The notes: generated by a model not told the origin, from the letters alone. A stretch of 64,000 nucleotides of DNA from Streptomyces sp. DHE7-1 (GCA_016432725.1 JACJDG010000003.1:1178001-1242000); one strand, 5' to 3'. Counted from the stretch's first letter, positions 35,487 to 45,050 are shown. Translations and numbers: made by a program.

Positions 35487-36161
35487 ATGCGGGACATGGG
35501 ACCGAGGCAGAAGGCGATGGAGACGGCCCGGGCCGCCGGGCTGGCGGGTGTGGTGTTCGCGGTACTGCTGGCAGTGGCGATCGTGCTGGTCAGACTCGCC
35601 ATTCCGGAAGAAGCCGAGGCGGTCGCCGCACAGGCGGCCACCGCCTCCGGGCAGCGGAACGCGGTGCAGTGGGCGCTCGACCTGATCCCGTTCGCCGGGA
35701 TCTTCTTCCTGTGGTTCCTCGGCGCCGTGCGGGCCCATGTGGGTGAGGTGGAGGACAGGTTCCTCGCCACGGTGCTGCTCGGCAGCGGGCTGGTCTTCAC
35801 CGCCACGATGTTCGGCGGCGCGGCGGCGGCCGCCGCCGTGCTGGAGATCGGCCGGTCTTCCGGGGGCACGCCCGACCCGGCCGCGTGGGACCTGGGACGC
35901 GATCTCGCGTACTCGCTGCTGACCGGGTACGCGATGCGCATGGCGGCCGTCTTCGTGACCTCCCTGTCGGTGATCGGGCACCGGCTCGGCGTCCTCCCGC
36001 GCTGGCTCATGATCCTGGGTGTCCTGACCGCGTTCACACTGCTGTTCATCTCGTCGAACGTCCCCTGGGCCGAACTCGCCTTTCCCGTCTGGTCGCTGGT
36101 GCTGAGCCTGTACATCCTCGGGAACCGGCGCACCGGACCACCCGATCCCGCTGCCCCGTGA
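35487..36161 (+). CDS. Integral membrane protein of unknown function
   Basis: 224 aa with about five hydrophobic segments: AGLAGVVFAVLLAVAIVLVR, LIPFAGIFFLWFLGAV, FLATVLLGSGLVFTATMFGG, AVFVTSLSVIGH and two near the C-terminus (WLMILGVLTAFTLLF, FPVWSLVLSLYILG). GGGAGG lies before the ATG at 35487; upstream in-frame starts lack a site. The family is one of the small actinobacterial membrane proteins without assigned role. No linked function is evident. Intact. Confidence 0.78.
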   Translation: MRDMGPRQKAMETARAAGLAGVVFAVLLAVAIVLVRLAIPEEAEAVAAQAATASGQRNAVQWALDLIPFAGIFFLWFLGAVRAHVGEVEDRFLATVLLGSGLVFTATMFGGAAAAAAVLEIGRSSGGTPDPAAWDLGRDLAYSLLTGYAMRMAAVFVTSLSVIGHRLGVLPRWLMILGVLTAFTLLFISSNVPWAELAFPVWSLVLSLYILGNRRTGPPDPAAP

Positions 36162-36336
36162 GACGGCGGGTCCGGACCGTCCGCCGCTCGGGGCCGCTCA
36201 CCCGAACGGACCGCCCGGCGCGCGCCGTCCCCGCGCGGCTTCCATGCTGGCCAGCGGGACATGACCGCCGTCCGGGGGCGCCCGCGCTGGGCGGGTGGTG
36301 AGCACCGGACCTGGCCACCGGAAGGGCGGAGCGCCG

Positions 36337-36540
36337 ATGCGGCTCGTCGTCGATCTCAACAAGTGCCAGGGGTACGCGCAGTGCGCGTTCCTGGCACCCG
36401 ACGTCTTCGCCATGCACGGCGAGGAGTCGCTGGTCTACAACCCGCGTGCGGACGAGGGACAGCGCGAACGGCTGGCCCGGGCGGTCGCCGCCTGCCCGGT
36501 CCAGGCGATCACCGCCGGGGAGGCCTCCGATGGCCGCTGA
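36337..36540 (+). CDS. 3Fe-4S-type ferredoxin
   Basis: 67 aa. Cluster ligands C10 and C16 (CQGYAQC) and C53 (CP), i.e. C-x5-C-xn-C-P: only three Cys, with Tyr-Gly where a fourth ligand would be, as in the [3Fe-4S] ferredoxins that feed electrons to streptomycete P450s. First gene of a three-gene set with an FAD reductase and a P450; it overlaps the reductase by 11 bases. GAAGGGCGGAG precedes the ATG. Electron carrier between the two neighbours (inference from context, strong). Confidence 0.93.
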   Translation: MRLVVDLNKCQGYAQCAFLAPDVFAMHGEESLVYNPRADEGQRERLARAVAACPVQAITAGEASDGR

Positions 36541-37917
36541 CCCCGTGGACCTGCTCCGGCGCGAGGGCCGGATCGTGATCGTCGGCGCCTCGCTGGCCGG
36601 TCTGCGGGCCGCCGAGACGCTGCGCGCCGAGGGGTTCACCGGCTCGCTCACGATGATCGGTGACGAGCCGTACGAGCCGTACGACCGGCCGCCGCTGTCC
36701 AAGGCCGTGCTGCTGGGCAAGGCGTCCCCGAACCACACCGAGCTGCCCCACCGCCGGGAGATCGACGCCAAGTGGCGGCTCGGCGTGGCGGCGACCGGTC
36801 TCGACCTGTCCGCCAAGCGGGTGCGGCTGGCCGACGGGACGAGGTGGAGTACGACCGGCTGCTGATCGCGACCGGCGTGCGGGCCCGGCCCTGGTTCAAG
36901 GAGGAGGAGGGCCGGCTGGACGGCGTCTTCCTGCTGCGCACCCGCGACGACGCGGCCCGGCTGCTGCAGCGGCTGAGGTCGGCGCGCCGGGTGTTCATCA
37001 TCGGCGCCGGGTTCGCCGGCTGCGAGGTCGCCTCCGCCTGCCGGGAGATGGGCCTCGCCGTCACCCTGGCGGAGCGGGCCGGAGCCCCACTGGTCGGCGC
37101 GCTCGGCGGGGTGATCGGTGCCGTCGCCGCCGATCTCCAGACCGAGAACGGCGTGGACCTGCGGACCGGGGTCACGGTCACCGCACTGGAGGGCGACCCG
37201 GCCGGCCGGGTCCGCGTGGTCCATCTGTCCGACGGCGGCCAGGTCGAGACGGATGTCGTGGTGGTCTCGCTCGGTTCGCTGCGCAACACCGAGTGGCTGG
37301 CCGGGTCGGGGCTCGGCGCGGGACCGCGGGGCATCGCCTGCGACGCCGGCTGCCGGGCCTTCGACTTCCGGGGCATCGTCACCGACGACGTGTTCGTCGC
37401 GGGTGACGTCGCACGCTCGCCGCACGCGCTGTTCGGCTACCAGTTCCTCTCCCTCGAGCACTGGGGCAACGCCGTCGCCCAGGCGGAGACCGCCGCGCAC
37501 AACATGATCTGCCGGGGCGCCGACCGGCGCCCGCACCTGTGGATGCCGGCCTTCTGGTCCTCGCAGTTCCGGGTGAACATCAAGTCCGTCGGCGTCCCGC
37601 CGATGGGCGACCAGATCATGATCACGCAGGGTTCGTTGGCCGAGCGCCGGTTCGTGGGCGTCTACGGCCACAAGGGGCGGGTGGTCGCCGCGGTCAGCTT
37701 CGACAACACCCGCTGGCTGGAGTTCTACCAGCGGCAGATCGAGCGGGGCGCGCCGTTCCCGGTGGAGTACGCGACGGTGGACCGGCGCCCAGAGGGCCGG
37801 CAGCCGGTCGACGCGGACTTCCCCGACCCGTCCCTGCCGACCCACGGCCCCACCGTGACGCTGAGCGGCTACTCCCCGGCCGACCAGCAACTGGTGTTCA
37901 CACCGGCCCACCACTGA
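36530..37917 (+). CDS. FAD-dependent ferredoxin reductase (one apparent frame break)
   Basis: About 462 aa after bridging. FAD-binding motif VIVGASLAGLRAAETL at the N-terminus, conserved PYEPYDRPPLSKAVLLGK, NAD(P)-binding motif FIIGAGFAGCEVASACREMG, and the flavin-site VFVAGDVARSPHALFG near the C-terminus, matching putidaredoxin-reductase-like enzymes. The frame changes at 36836-36838, where GGG must be GGGG to read LADGDEVEYDRLLIATGVRA. About 40 residues at the C-terminus are extra relative to typical members. Reduces the adjacent ferredoxin with NAD(P)H. Confidence 0.9.
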
Positions 37918-37952
37918 ACGCCGCCGCGGCCCCGACGCCCCAAGGACTTGTC

Positions 37953-39185
37953 ATGACGCAGGCCTCACTGTTCCGCCGGATCACCGACTTCGCCAACCGC
38001 GCCGACCCGTATCCGCTGTACGAGGAGCTCCGCCGGACGCCCGTGCTGCACGAGGAGGAGGACGGCCCGTACGTCATCAGCTCGTACTGGGACATCGAGG
38101 GCCTGCTCCACGATCCCCGGATCAGCTCCGACGCCGCCAACCTGGCCGCCGCCGGGGACGAACTGGCCGAGGCGCAGAGCACCGGACTGCCCCCGTCCTT
38201 CCTCCGGCTCGACCCGCCCGAGCACGACCGGCTGCGGCGGATCGCCAACAGCGCCTTCGGGCCGCCCCACAAGCCGCGCCGGATCGAGTCCATGCGGGGC
38301 GAGCTGCACGAGATCGTCGGCGGGCTGATCGACGGCTTCGGCGACGCGCGCGAGATCGACCTGGTGGACCAGTTCGCCTACCCGTTCCCGGTCACGGTCA
38401 TCTGCCGGCTGCTGGGAGTGCCCCGCGAGGACGAGCCGCGCTTCCGCTCCTGGGTGGATCCGCTCGTCGCCAGCCTGGACCCCGAGACGCGCGAGAGCGC
38501 GGACGAGGAGTTCGTGAAGGCGGCGCAGGAGGCGCGGATGCAGCTCGGCATGTACCTGGCCGGGCTGGTCGAGCAGCGCACCAAGGATCCGCAGGACGAC
38601 ATGCTGTCCGACCTCGCCGACAGCAGCGGCCCGGAAGGCGCCATGACCATGATGGAGGTGATGAGCACCGCGGTGCTGCTGCTGATCGCCGGTCACGAGA
38701 CGACGGTCAACCTCATCACCAACGGCATGCTCACCCTGCTGCGCCACCCGGACGTCCTGCGACGGCTGCGGGAGGACCCCGGCCTCGCGGCCAACATCGT
38801 GGAGGAACTGCTGCGCTACGAGCCCCCGGTGCAGATCGTGCCGCAGCGCACCTGCATCGCCGACATCGAGGTGCGCGGGGTGACCATCCCCAAGGGCTCG
38901 CGGATCTGGCTGATGCTCGCCGCCGGCAACCGGGACCCGGAGCGCTTCAAGCATCCCGAGCGGTTCGACCCGGACCGCGGCGACATCCAGCACCTGGGTT
39001 TCGGCAGCGGCATCCACAGCTGCTTCGGCGCTCCGCTGGCCCGTCTGGAGACGCAGATCGCGCTGTCCGAGCTGGCCCGGCGGCTGGACAACCCCCGGCT
39101 GGTCGAGGATCCGCCGCCCTACCGGCAGAACGCGGTGCTGCGCGGCCCGCGCCACCTGCGGATCGCGTTCGACGACCGGCGCTGA
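37953..39185 (+). CDS. Cytochrome P450
   Basis: 410 aa bacterial class I P450. Heme-binding loop FGSGIHSCFG with ligand C357, I-helix AGHETT, K-helix ExxR in EELLRYEPP, and ERF-type meander (HPERFDPDRGD). AAGGAC lies before the ATG. Third gene of a complete electron chain: reductase, ferredoxin, P450, in that flow. No PKS, NRPS or terpene gene lies nearby, so substrate cannot be guessed; a stand-alone oxidising unit for xenobiotics or a distant metabolite is possible. CYP family cannot be assigned by eye. Intact. Confidence 0.94.
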   Translation: MTQASLFRRITDFANRADPYPLYEELRRTPVLHEEEDGPYVISSYWDIEGLLHDPRISSDAANLAAAGDELAEAQSTGLPPSFLRLDPPEHDRLRRIANSAFGPPHKPRRIESMRGELHEIVGGLIDGFGDAREIDLVDQFAYPFPVTVICRLLGVPREDEPRFRSWVDPLVASLDPETRESADEEFVKAAQEARMQLGMYLAGLVEQRTKDPQDDMLSDLADSSGPEGAMTMMEVMSTAVLLLIAGHETTVNLITNGMLTLLRHPDVLRRLREDPGLAANIVEELLRYEPPVQIVPQRTCIADIEVRGVTIPKGSRIWLMLAAGNRDPERFKHPERFDPDRGDIQHLGFGSGIHSCFGAPLARLETQIALSELARRLDNPRLVEDPPPYRQNAVLRGPRHLRIAFDDRR

Positions 39186-39200
39186 CCCGCGGCCGCCTGA

Positions 39201-39716
39201 TCAGGGCGCGAGCGGTCTGATCCTGACCAGGCCCAGCCAGGTCTCCGGGCCCGGCTGGGCGTAGGCGGCGGCGACCGCGTACGGGCCCGGTGCCAGCGGT
39301 ACGCGCAGGTGTCCCGTCCGGTCCACCACCCCGCCCGGCCGGGCGGCGTCGAACAGCACCACCGGGCCGGGTACCTGCCAGCGGACCTCGGGTTCCCACA
39401 CGGCGGTGCCGAGCGCGGCGGGAACGTGGGCGAGCAGTTCGCGCTCGGAGTTCGCCGCCGACCAGCGTACGAAGACACCCTGGTCGGGCAGGTAGGCGGT
39501 GGCGGCGGGCTCGTCACCGAGGACGAGGGCCGCGCTGTCGCCGACCGGGAGCAGGCCCGCGTACCCGTCCACCTCGCAGGCGCGGTCGTAGTCGGTGGCG
39601 AACTCCTCGCTGTCGGCGCCCGCCCAGAACGGCAGGACCGTCTCCGGCACGGCTATCAGGGGACCTCCGCCCGACTCCACCCATTGCAGTGCGCCCGGAT
39701 CCGCGTATCGAGACAT
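39201..39716 (-). CDS. Immunity protein 21 (Imm21)-like protein
   Basis: 171 aa, soluble and acidic. The N-terminal WVESGGGPLIAVPETVLPFW and central RACEVDGYAGLLPVGDSAALVLGD match my memory of the Imm21 family, found beside polymorphic toxins. No toxin gene, no secretion signal and no repeat protein is found near it, so it would be an orphan immunity gene. Convergent with the P450 (16-base gap). Assignment is from recalled family style and should be treated as moderately certain. Confidence 0.65.
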   Translation of the reverse strand: MSRYADPGALQWVESGGGPLIAVPETVLPFWAGADSEEFATDYDRACEVDGYAGLLPVGDSAALVLGDEPAATAYLPDQGVFVRWSAANSERELLAHVPAALGTAVWEPEVRWQVPGPVVLFDAARPGGVVDRTGHLRVPLAPGPYAVAAAYAQPGPETWLGLVRIRPLAP

Positions 39717-39753
39717 GGGCAGAACCTACACGCACGGCGATCACCGGGCGGGG

Positions 39754-40226
39754 TCAGCAGCCGCATTCACCGTCGGCCGGCGCGGTCAGGGGGTCGGTGT
39801 CGCGCCGGTCCGCGCCCTGCCAGGTCTCGTAGGCGAAGCCCTCGCGTGCCCAGTACTCGAAACCGCCGAGCATCTCCTTGACCCGGTAACCGAGTTCGGC
39901 GAGTGCGAGGGCGGCCCGGGTGGCGCCGTTGCAGCCGGGCCCCAGCAGTACGTCACCACGGGCACGGCCTTGTCGAGGAGCCGCTCCGCCTGCTCCGGGA
40001 CGAGCGCGGTGGGCAGGTGGACGGCGCCGGGGACGTGCCCCTGGTCCCAGGACTCGGTGGAACGGGAGTCGACCACGACGAAACCGGGGTCGCCGCCGGC
40101 CGCGAGTGCGGCGGCGACGTCGGATACGTCGGCGTGGAAGGCCAGCGAGGCCCGGAAGTGGGCGGCGGCCTCGGCCGGGGCGGCGGGCGCGACGCGCAGG
40201 ACGGGGTTCACGGAGTCAGTGATCAT
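39754..40226 (-). CDS. Rhodanese-domain sulfurtransferase (one apparent frame break)
   Basis: About 157 aa after bridging. Rhodanese fold: VDSRSTESWDQGHVPGAVHL (DSR and GHIPGA-type motifs) and active-site Cys in the VTYCWGPGCNGAT loop. The frame changes at 39937-39939, where plus-strand GGG must be GGGG; that restores CWGPGCNGATRAALALAELG and then GYRVKEMLGGFEYWAREGF, the normal end of the fold. The last residues are GECGC. Divergent from an Lrp/AsnC regulator across 93 bases. Probably handles sulfane sulfur or detoxification. Confidence 0.87.
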
Positions 40227-40283
40227 GGCCTGAAATCTATGGCCGTCGGCCCGTCCGGCGAAGGGCGATCCCCGGGCTTCCGC

Positions 40284-40313
40284 TTGATCGACCGGTGTTT
40301 CCCCTGCTATTGA
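40284..40313 (+). promoter_or_regulatory. Promoter of the second Lrp/AsnC gene (leaderless)
   Basis: TTGATC (40284-40289), 18-base spacer, then TATTGA (40308-40313) make a good -35/-10 pair; the ATG follows 6 bases later, at 40320. The message would be leaderless. It shares the divergent gap with the rhodanese gene. Confidence 0.55.
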
Positions 40314-40319
40314 TCCGGC

Positions 40320-40766
40320 ATGACCGTGTATTCCCCGGACGCCACCGACTGGCGCATCCTGGACGTCCTGCAGCGCGAGGGCCGGGCCAGCTACGCGGAG
40401 CTGGCGCGGGCCGTGTCGATGTCACCGAGCGCCGTCACCGAGCGGGTCCGCCGGCTGGAGGAGGCCGGCGTGATCCAGGGGTACGCGGCGGTCGTGGACC
40501 CCGAGCGGCTCGGCCTGCCGATCCTCGCCTTCGTCCGGCTCCGCTACCCGCACGGCAACTACAAGCCGTTCCACGACCTGGTGGCGGCGACGCCGGAGAT
40601 CCTGGAGGCCCACCACGTGACCGGTGACGACTGCTTCGTCATCAAGGTCGCCGCCCGGTCGATGCCGCACCTGGAGGAGATCTCCGGAAGGATCGGCGGG
40701 CTGGGCTCGGTGACCACGAGCGTGGTGTACTCCTCGCCGCTCCCCCGGCGCCCGCTCGGCCGCTGA
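40320..40766 (+). CDS. Lrp/AsnC-family transcriptional regulator (second copy)
   Basis: 148 aa. HTH at residues 8-55 (ATDWRILDVLQREGRASYAE, MSPSAVTERVRRLEEAG) and RAM domain with EAHHVTGDDCFVIKVAARSM. Shorter C-terminus than the copy at 33103 and clearly a different subfamily (MSPSAVTER versus VAPSTCLDR). It is divergent from a rhodanese gene, its probable target. Converges on sbcC with a 4-base gap. Intact. Confidence 0.9.
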   Translation: MTVYSPDATDWRILDVLQREGRASYAELARAVSMSPSAVTERVRRLEEAGVIQGYAAVVDPERLGLPILAFVRLRYPHGNYKPFHDLVAATPEILEAHHVTGDDCFVIKVAARSMPHLEEISGRIGGLGSVTTSVVYSSPLPRRPLGR

Positions 40767-40770
40767 CCGC

Positions 40771-43761
40771 TCAGCCGCCGCGCTGCCGCAGCGTGGACCC
40801 CGATCTGCCCTTCACCACCTCGAGCTGGGCGTGGACGCGGCGGCGCAGGTCGGCGACATGGCTGACGATGCCCACGCTGCGGTCGCGTTCGCGCAGGCTG
40901 TCCAGGACGTCGAGGACCTCGTCCAGGGTCTGGTCGTCCAGGCTGCCGAAGCCCTCGTCGATGAAGAGGGTGTCCAGGCGGACGCCGCCCGCCTCGTCGG
41001 TGACGACGTCGGCGAGGCCGAGGGCGAGCGCGAGGGAGGCGAAGAAGGTCTCACCGCCGGACAGGGTGGCGGTGTCCCGCTCGCGGCCGGTCCACGCGTC
41101 GACGACGTGCAGCCCGAGGCCGCTGCGCCCGCGTCCGGTGCGGCCGTCGGAGTGCACCAGGGTGTAGCGGCCGGAGGACATGCGGTGCAGGCGCACGGTC
41201 GCGGCGGCGGCGACCTGCTCGAGACGTGCCGCGAGCACGTACGACTCCAGGCGCATCCGGCGTTCGTTGTCGGCGGAGGTGCCCGCGGTGAGCGCGGCCA
41301 GGCGGGCCACCCGGTCGTACTCCTCGCGCAGGGGCGCGAGCCGGCGCACGCCCTCGGCGGCGCGGGCGGAGAGCCGGTCCAGTTCGCCGACGCGGCGGTC
41401 CGCCGCGTCCCGTGCGGAGGCCGCCTCGCGCAGCCGGCGTGCCGCCTCGGCCGCCGTGCGCTCCGCGGCGTCCGGGTCGGCGGGGGGTCGCTCGGCGGCG
41501 GCGGAGGTGCCGGCCTCCGCGAGCACGGCGCGTACCGCCGCCTCCTCGGTCTGCCTTGCGTCCAGACGGTGCTGGAGCTCGCGGTGGGCCGCGGCGTCGA
41601 GGAGGGCGGCGGCCGCGGCCCGCGGGGTGTCGAAGCCGGCGCGGTAGGCGGCGTCGGCGAGGCGGGCGTCGGCGTCCTTGAGCCGGTGGGCGGCGTCCTC
41701 GGCCGCACGGGCGGCGTCGGCGGCCTCGCTGAGCCGGGCCGTCCGCCGCTCCAGTTCCGCGGCCCGGGCGGCCACGCTGGACGCGGATCCGCGCGCCTGC
41801 GCCAACTCCCGTTCCAGGGCTTCCTGTTCGCGCTCCAGACTCTCGCGCCGGGTCAGGCGCGCGGCGGTCCGTACGGCGGCGCGCTGGCGTTCGTCGAGGC
41901 GCCGTTCACGCTCCTGCTCGGCGCGGCGCAGCTCCTCGTGGGCGGCGTGCAGGGCGGAGGCGTCCCGGCGGGCGCTCGTGTACGCGCGCTCGAGTTCGTC
42001 GGCGTCGGCGGCGAGCCGGTCCGTGGGCGTGTCGCCGGCCTCCGCGGTGGCGGCGGCCAGCTCCTCGCGGACGGCACCGAGGCGCCGCTCGTCCTCGGCG
42101 TGCCGTTCCTCGGCCCGCCGGGAGTCGGCGAGGGCGCGCTCCTCGGTCTCGCGGTCGACGTGCCCGGCGACCTTGCGGGCGGGTGCGGGGTGCTCGGTGG
42201 CTCCGCAGACGGCGCAGGGCTCGCCGTCTGCGAGCTGCCCGGCCAGCTCGGCGGCGATGCCGTCGAGACGCTGTTCCTTGAGGTCGAGCCAGTGGGCGCG
42301 GGCGTCGACGGCCTGCTGCCGCGAGGCCAGCGCCCGGTGCCGGGCCCGCTCCAGGCCGGAGGCGAGTTCGTCCCGGCTGCGTGCCGCGGCGAGGCGCCGC
42401 TGCGCGGGTTCGCGCCGGACGGCGAGCTGTTCGGCGCGGGTGGCCGCCTCCTGGGCGGACTCGACACGGGACCGCAGGGCGGCCCGGGTGGTGTCCCAGT
42501 CGGCGAGCCAGGCGTCGGCCTCGCGCAGCACGTCCTCGTCGACGCGCTCCTGCTGGTCGAGGGCGGCCCGCTCCTGCGCGGCCTCGGTGAGCCGCCGTTC
42601 GGCGCGCCGGGCCGACTCCAGGCCGCCGAGTTCCTCGGCGGCCCGGCGGGCGGCGGCCGTGAGGCCCGCGGGGCCGTCACCGGCGTGCGAGCCGGGCAGG
42701 CCGACACGCGCGCGCGCCTCGGCCGCGGCGGCCCCGCGGTGCTCCGCCTCGGCCGCGTTCCGCAGCTCCAGGGCGGGCGCGACCGTCTCGGCCTTGCGCG
42801 CTCGCGCCATCCGCTCCTGTGCCTCGTGGTGCGCGCCGGCCCCGTCCCGAAGGCGTTCCGCCCGCTGCCAGGCCTCGGCGAACCGGCTCTGCAGGCGGGC
42901 GAGTTCGCGCGCCTCGTCCAGGGAGTGCCGGGCCGCGTCGTGGGCGGACTCGGCGGCCCGGAGGCGGCACCGGGCGATGGTGAGGTGTTCGCGCGCGGTG
43001 CTGCGGGCCACGGCGGCGGCGTCGAGCACGGCCTCGGCGAGACCCGGCTCGCCGGGGCTCAGCTCGGGCAGCTCCATGGCGTCGCCCGCCTCCTGCTGCA
43101 TGCGGTGGGCGTCGGCGAGCAGTGCGGCGTCGCCCTCGCGCACCCGGGTCTCGCCGGCGCGCCGGCGCTCCGCGAGCCGCTTCTCCACGTCGGCGAAGCG
43201 CTGGGTGTCGAAGAGGCGGCCGAGCAGCCGGCCCCGGGCCTCGGCGTCGGCGCGCAGGAAGCGCGCGAAGTCGCCCTGGGGCAGCAGGACCACCTGGCAG
43301 AACTGCTCGCGGCTCATGCCGAGGAGCTGGGTGATCTCCTCGCCGATCTCCTGGTGGGAGCGGCTGACGTCCTTCCAGGTGGCCGCCGGGGCGTCGTACT
43401 CGCGCAGCCAGGTCTGTGCCTTGTCGACGGTCGTGCCGGTGCCGCGCAGCTTGCGCCGCTCCCACGGCGGCTGCCGGGTGATCTCCAGCCGCCGTCCGGC
43501 GACGGTGAGTTCGAGGCGGATACCGGTGCGCGTGCCGGGTTCGGCGTGGTCGCTGCGCAGGTTCATGCCCTGGCCGGTCTGCCGGGCGCCGGGCACGGTG
43601 CCGTAGAGGGCGTAGCAGACGGCGTCCAGGACGGAGGTCTTGCCCGCGCCGGTGGGGCCGTGCAGCAGGAACAGCCCGGCGGTGGAGAGCGCGTCGAAGT
43701 CGACGCTCTGGGAGGCGCCGAACGGCCCGAAGGCGGTGATGTCGAGCCGGTGCAGCCTCAC
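40771..43761 (-). CDS. sbcC: DNA repair exonuclease subunit SbcC (SMC-like ATPase)
   Basis: 996 aa. Walker A GPTGAGKTS near residue 35, two long coiled-coil arms rich in Ala/Arg/Glu, a central zinc hook with the motif CAVCGATEHP, then the C-terminal ATPase half with signature LSGGETFFASLALALGLADV and Walker B LDTLFIDEGFGSLD. Together with SbcD it opens hairpins and protein-blocked DNA ends. ATG at 43761 overlaps the sbcD stop by ATGA. Intact, typical length for actinobacterial SbcC. Confidence 0.95.
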   Translation of the reverse strand: MRLHRLDITAFGPFGASQSVDFDALSTAGLFLLHGPTGAGKTSVLDAVCYALYGTVPGARQTGQGMNLRSDHAEPGTRTGIRLELTVAGRRLEITRQPPWERRKLRGTGTTVDKAQTWLREYDAPAATWKDVSRSHQEIGEEITQLLGMSREQFCQVVLLPQGDFARFLRADAEARGRLLGRLFDTQRFADVEKRLAERRRAGETRVREGDAALLADAHRMQQEAGDAMELPELSPGEPGLAEAVLDAAAVARSTAREHLTIARCRLRAAESAHDAARHSLDEARELARLQSRFAEAWQRAERLRDGAGAHHEAQERMARARKAETVAPALELRNAAEAEHRGAAAAEARARVGLPGSHAGDGPAGLTAAARRAAEELGGLESARRAERRLTEAAQERAALDQQERVDEDVLREADAWLADWDTTRAALRSRVESAQEAATRAEQLAVRREPAQRRLAAARSRDELASGLERARHRALASRQQAVDARAHWLDLKEQRLDGIAAELAGQLADGEPCAVCGATEHPAPARKVAGHVDRETEERALADSRRAEERHAEDERRLGAVREELAAATAEAGDTPTDRLAADADELERAYTSARRDASALHAAHEELRRAEQERERRLDERQRAAVRTAARLTRRESLEREQEALERELAQARGSASSVAARAAELERRTARLSEAADAARAAEDAAHRLKDADARLADAAYRAGFDTPRAAAAALLDAAAHRELQHRLDARQTEEAAVRAVLAEAGTSAAAERPPADPDAAERTAAEAARRLREAASARDAADRRVGELDRLSARAAEGVRRLAPLREEYDRVARLAALTAGTSADNERRMRLESYVLAARLEQVAAAATVRLHRMSSGRYTLVHSDGRTGRGRSGLGLHVVDAWTGRERDTATLSGGETFFASLALALGLADVVTDEAGGVRLDTLFIDEGFGSLDDQTLDEVLDVLDSLRERDRSVGIVSHVADLRRRVHAQLEVVKGRSGSTLRQRGG

Positions 43762-44921
43762 CGCGCCACCTCCCGCACCGCGTCGTGGGCACGCACCGCG
43801 TCGAAGGCGTCACGCAGGACGGCCGCCTCCCGCTCGTCGGGACCGGCGCCGCGCACATGGGTGACGAAGTCCTCGGCGATCTCCTGGTCGCCGCGGCCGG
43901 CGAGCCGCCGGGCGTACGACACCCGCGGGTCGTCGGCCTCCCGGTCCGGGTCGAAGACCAGGCTGAGGGTGTGCGGGAAGCGCTCGGCGAGGCGGGCCAT
44001 GGGGTCGGCGGGGCGGACCGGGTCGGTGAGGGTGGCCTCGATCCAGGCGTCCTCGTGGCGGGCGAGACCGGGGTCGGCGAGCAGTTCCTCCAGGGTGCCC
44101 CGGAGGCGGGCCAGCGGGCGCGGCACCGGGACGTCGAGGCGCTCGGCGGTGACGGAGCCGTCGGCGGCCAGGTCGACGAGCCACATGCTCTTGCGGTGTC
44201 CGGCCTCGGAGAAGGAGTAGGCGAGCGGGGAGCCCGAGTAGCGCACCCGCTCGGTGAGGGTCTGGCAGCCGTGCAGGTGCCCGAGCGCCACGTAGTCGAC
44301 GCCGTCGAAGACCCCGGCCGGCACGGCGGCGACCCCGCCGACGGTGATGTCCCGTTCACTGTCGCTGGCCTGGCCGCCGGTGACGAAGGCGTGGGCGAGG
44401 ACGACGGAGCGCGTGCCCGGCGCGCGGCCGGCGAGGTCGGCGCGGACCCGTTCCATGGCGGCGGCCAGCACGGCCTCGTGGCCCGCCCTCTCCACCGCGA
44501 ACTCCTCCTTCACCAGGGCGGGTTCGAGGTACGGCAGACCGTAGAGGGCGACGTCCCCGTGGGCGTCCCGCAGCACCACCGGTGTACCGACGGCGGACGG
44601 CTCGGTGCGCAGGTGGATGCCCGCCCGGTCGATGAGGCCGGCGCCGACGCCGAGACGGCGGGCCGAGTCGTGGTTGCCGGAGATCATCACGGTGGGCACC
44701 CCGAGTTCCGCGAGGCGGTGCAGGGCGTCGTCGAAGAGCTCGACCGCGGCGAGCGGGGGCACCGCGCGGTCGTACACGTCACCGGACACGACCACCGCGT
44801 CCACCGCGTGCTCACGCACGGTGGCGACGAGGTGGCCGATGAACCCGGCCTGGGCACCGAGCATGTTCACCCGGTGGAAGGCCCGGCCCAGGTGCCAGTC
44901 GGACGTGTGCAGGAGTCTCAT
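43758..44921 (-). CDS. sbcD: DNA repair exonuclease subunit SbcD (Mre11-like nuclease)
   Basis: 387 aa. Metallophosphoesterase with the five nuclease motifs visible: TSDWHLGR, VVSGDVYDRAVPP, ISGNHDSARRLG, LAHAFV and YVALGHLHG, which together hold the two Mn ions. The C-terminal capping domain follows. First gene of the sbcD-sbcC pair; the 129-base gap upstream (44922-45050) has a GAGGA site and A/T-rich patches and no gene. Intact. Confidence 0.95.
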   Translation of the reverse strand: MRLLHTSDWHLGRAFHRVNMLGAQAGFIGHLVATVREHAVDAVVVSGDVYDRAVPPLAAVELFDDALHRLAELGVPTVMISGNHDSARRLGVGAGLIDRAGIHLRTEPSAVGTPVVLRDAHGDVALYGLPYLEPALVKEEFAVERAGHEAVLAAAMERVRADLAGRAPGTRSVVLAHAFVTGGQASDSERDITVGGVAAVPAGVFDGVDYVALGHLHGCQTLTERVRYSGSPLAYSFSEAGHRKSMWLVDLAADGSVTAERLDVPVPRPLARLRGTLEELLADPGLARHEDAWIEATLTDPVRPADPMARLAERFPHTLSLVFDPDREADDPRVSYARRLAGRGDQEIAEDFVTHVRGAGPDEREAAVLRDAFDAVRAHDAVREVAR

Positions 44922-45050
44922 GATCCTCGAGACTAACGGCCGGGTCTGACATCACGGGCGGTTACTCCCGTATCAGCCCGTCACGACCCGCCCCACGCAC
45001 GGGCGTTATGTCCGATTAGAGGCTTAATTCCGTTATGGGGGCGGTGAACG

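Noticed and set aside
36337..39185. Part of a natural-product gene cluster
   Set aside because: No PKS, NRPS, terpene synthase, RiPP or tailoring genes other than the P450 set lie within reach on either side.
40831..44220. An 1129-codon plus-strand frame opposite sbcC/sbcD
   Set aside because: Antisense shadow in high-G+C DNA; SbcC and SbcD on the other strand are complete with all motifs.
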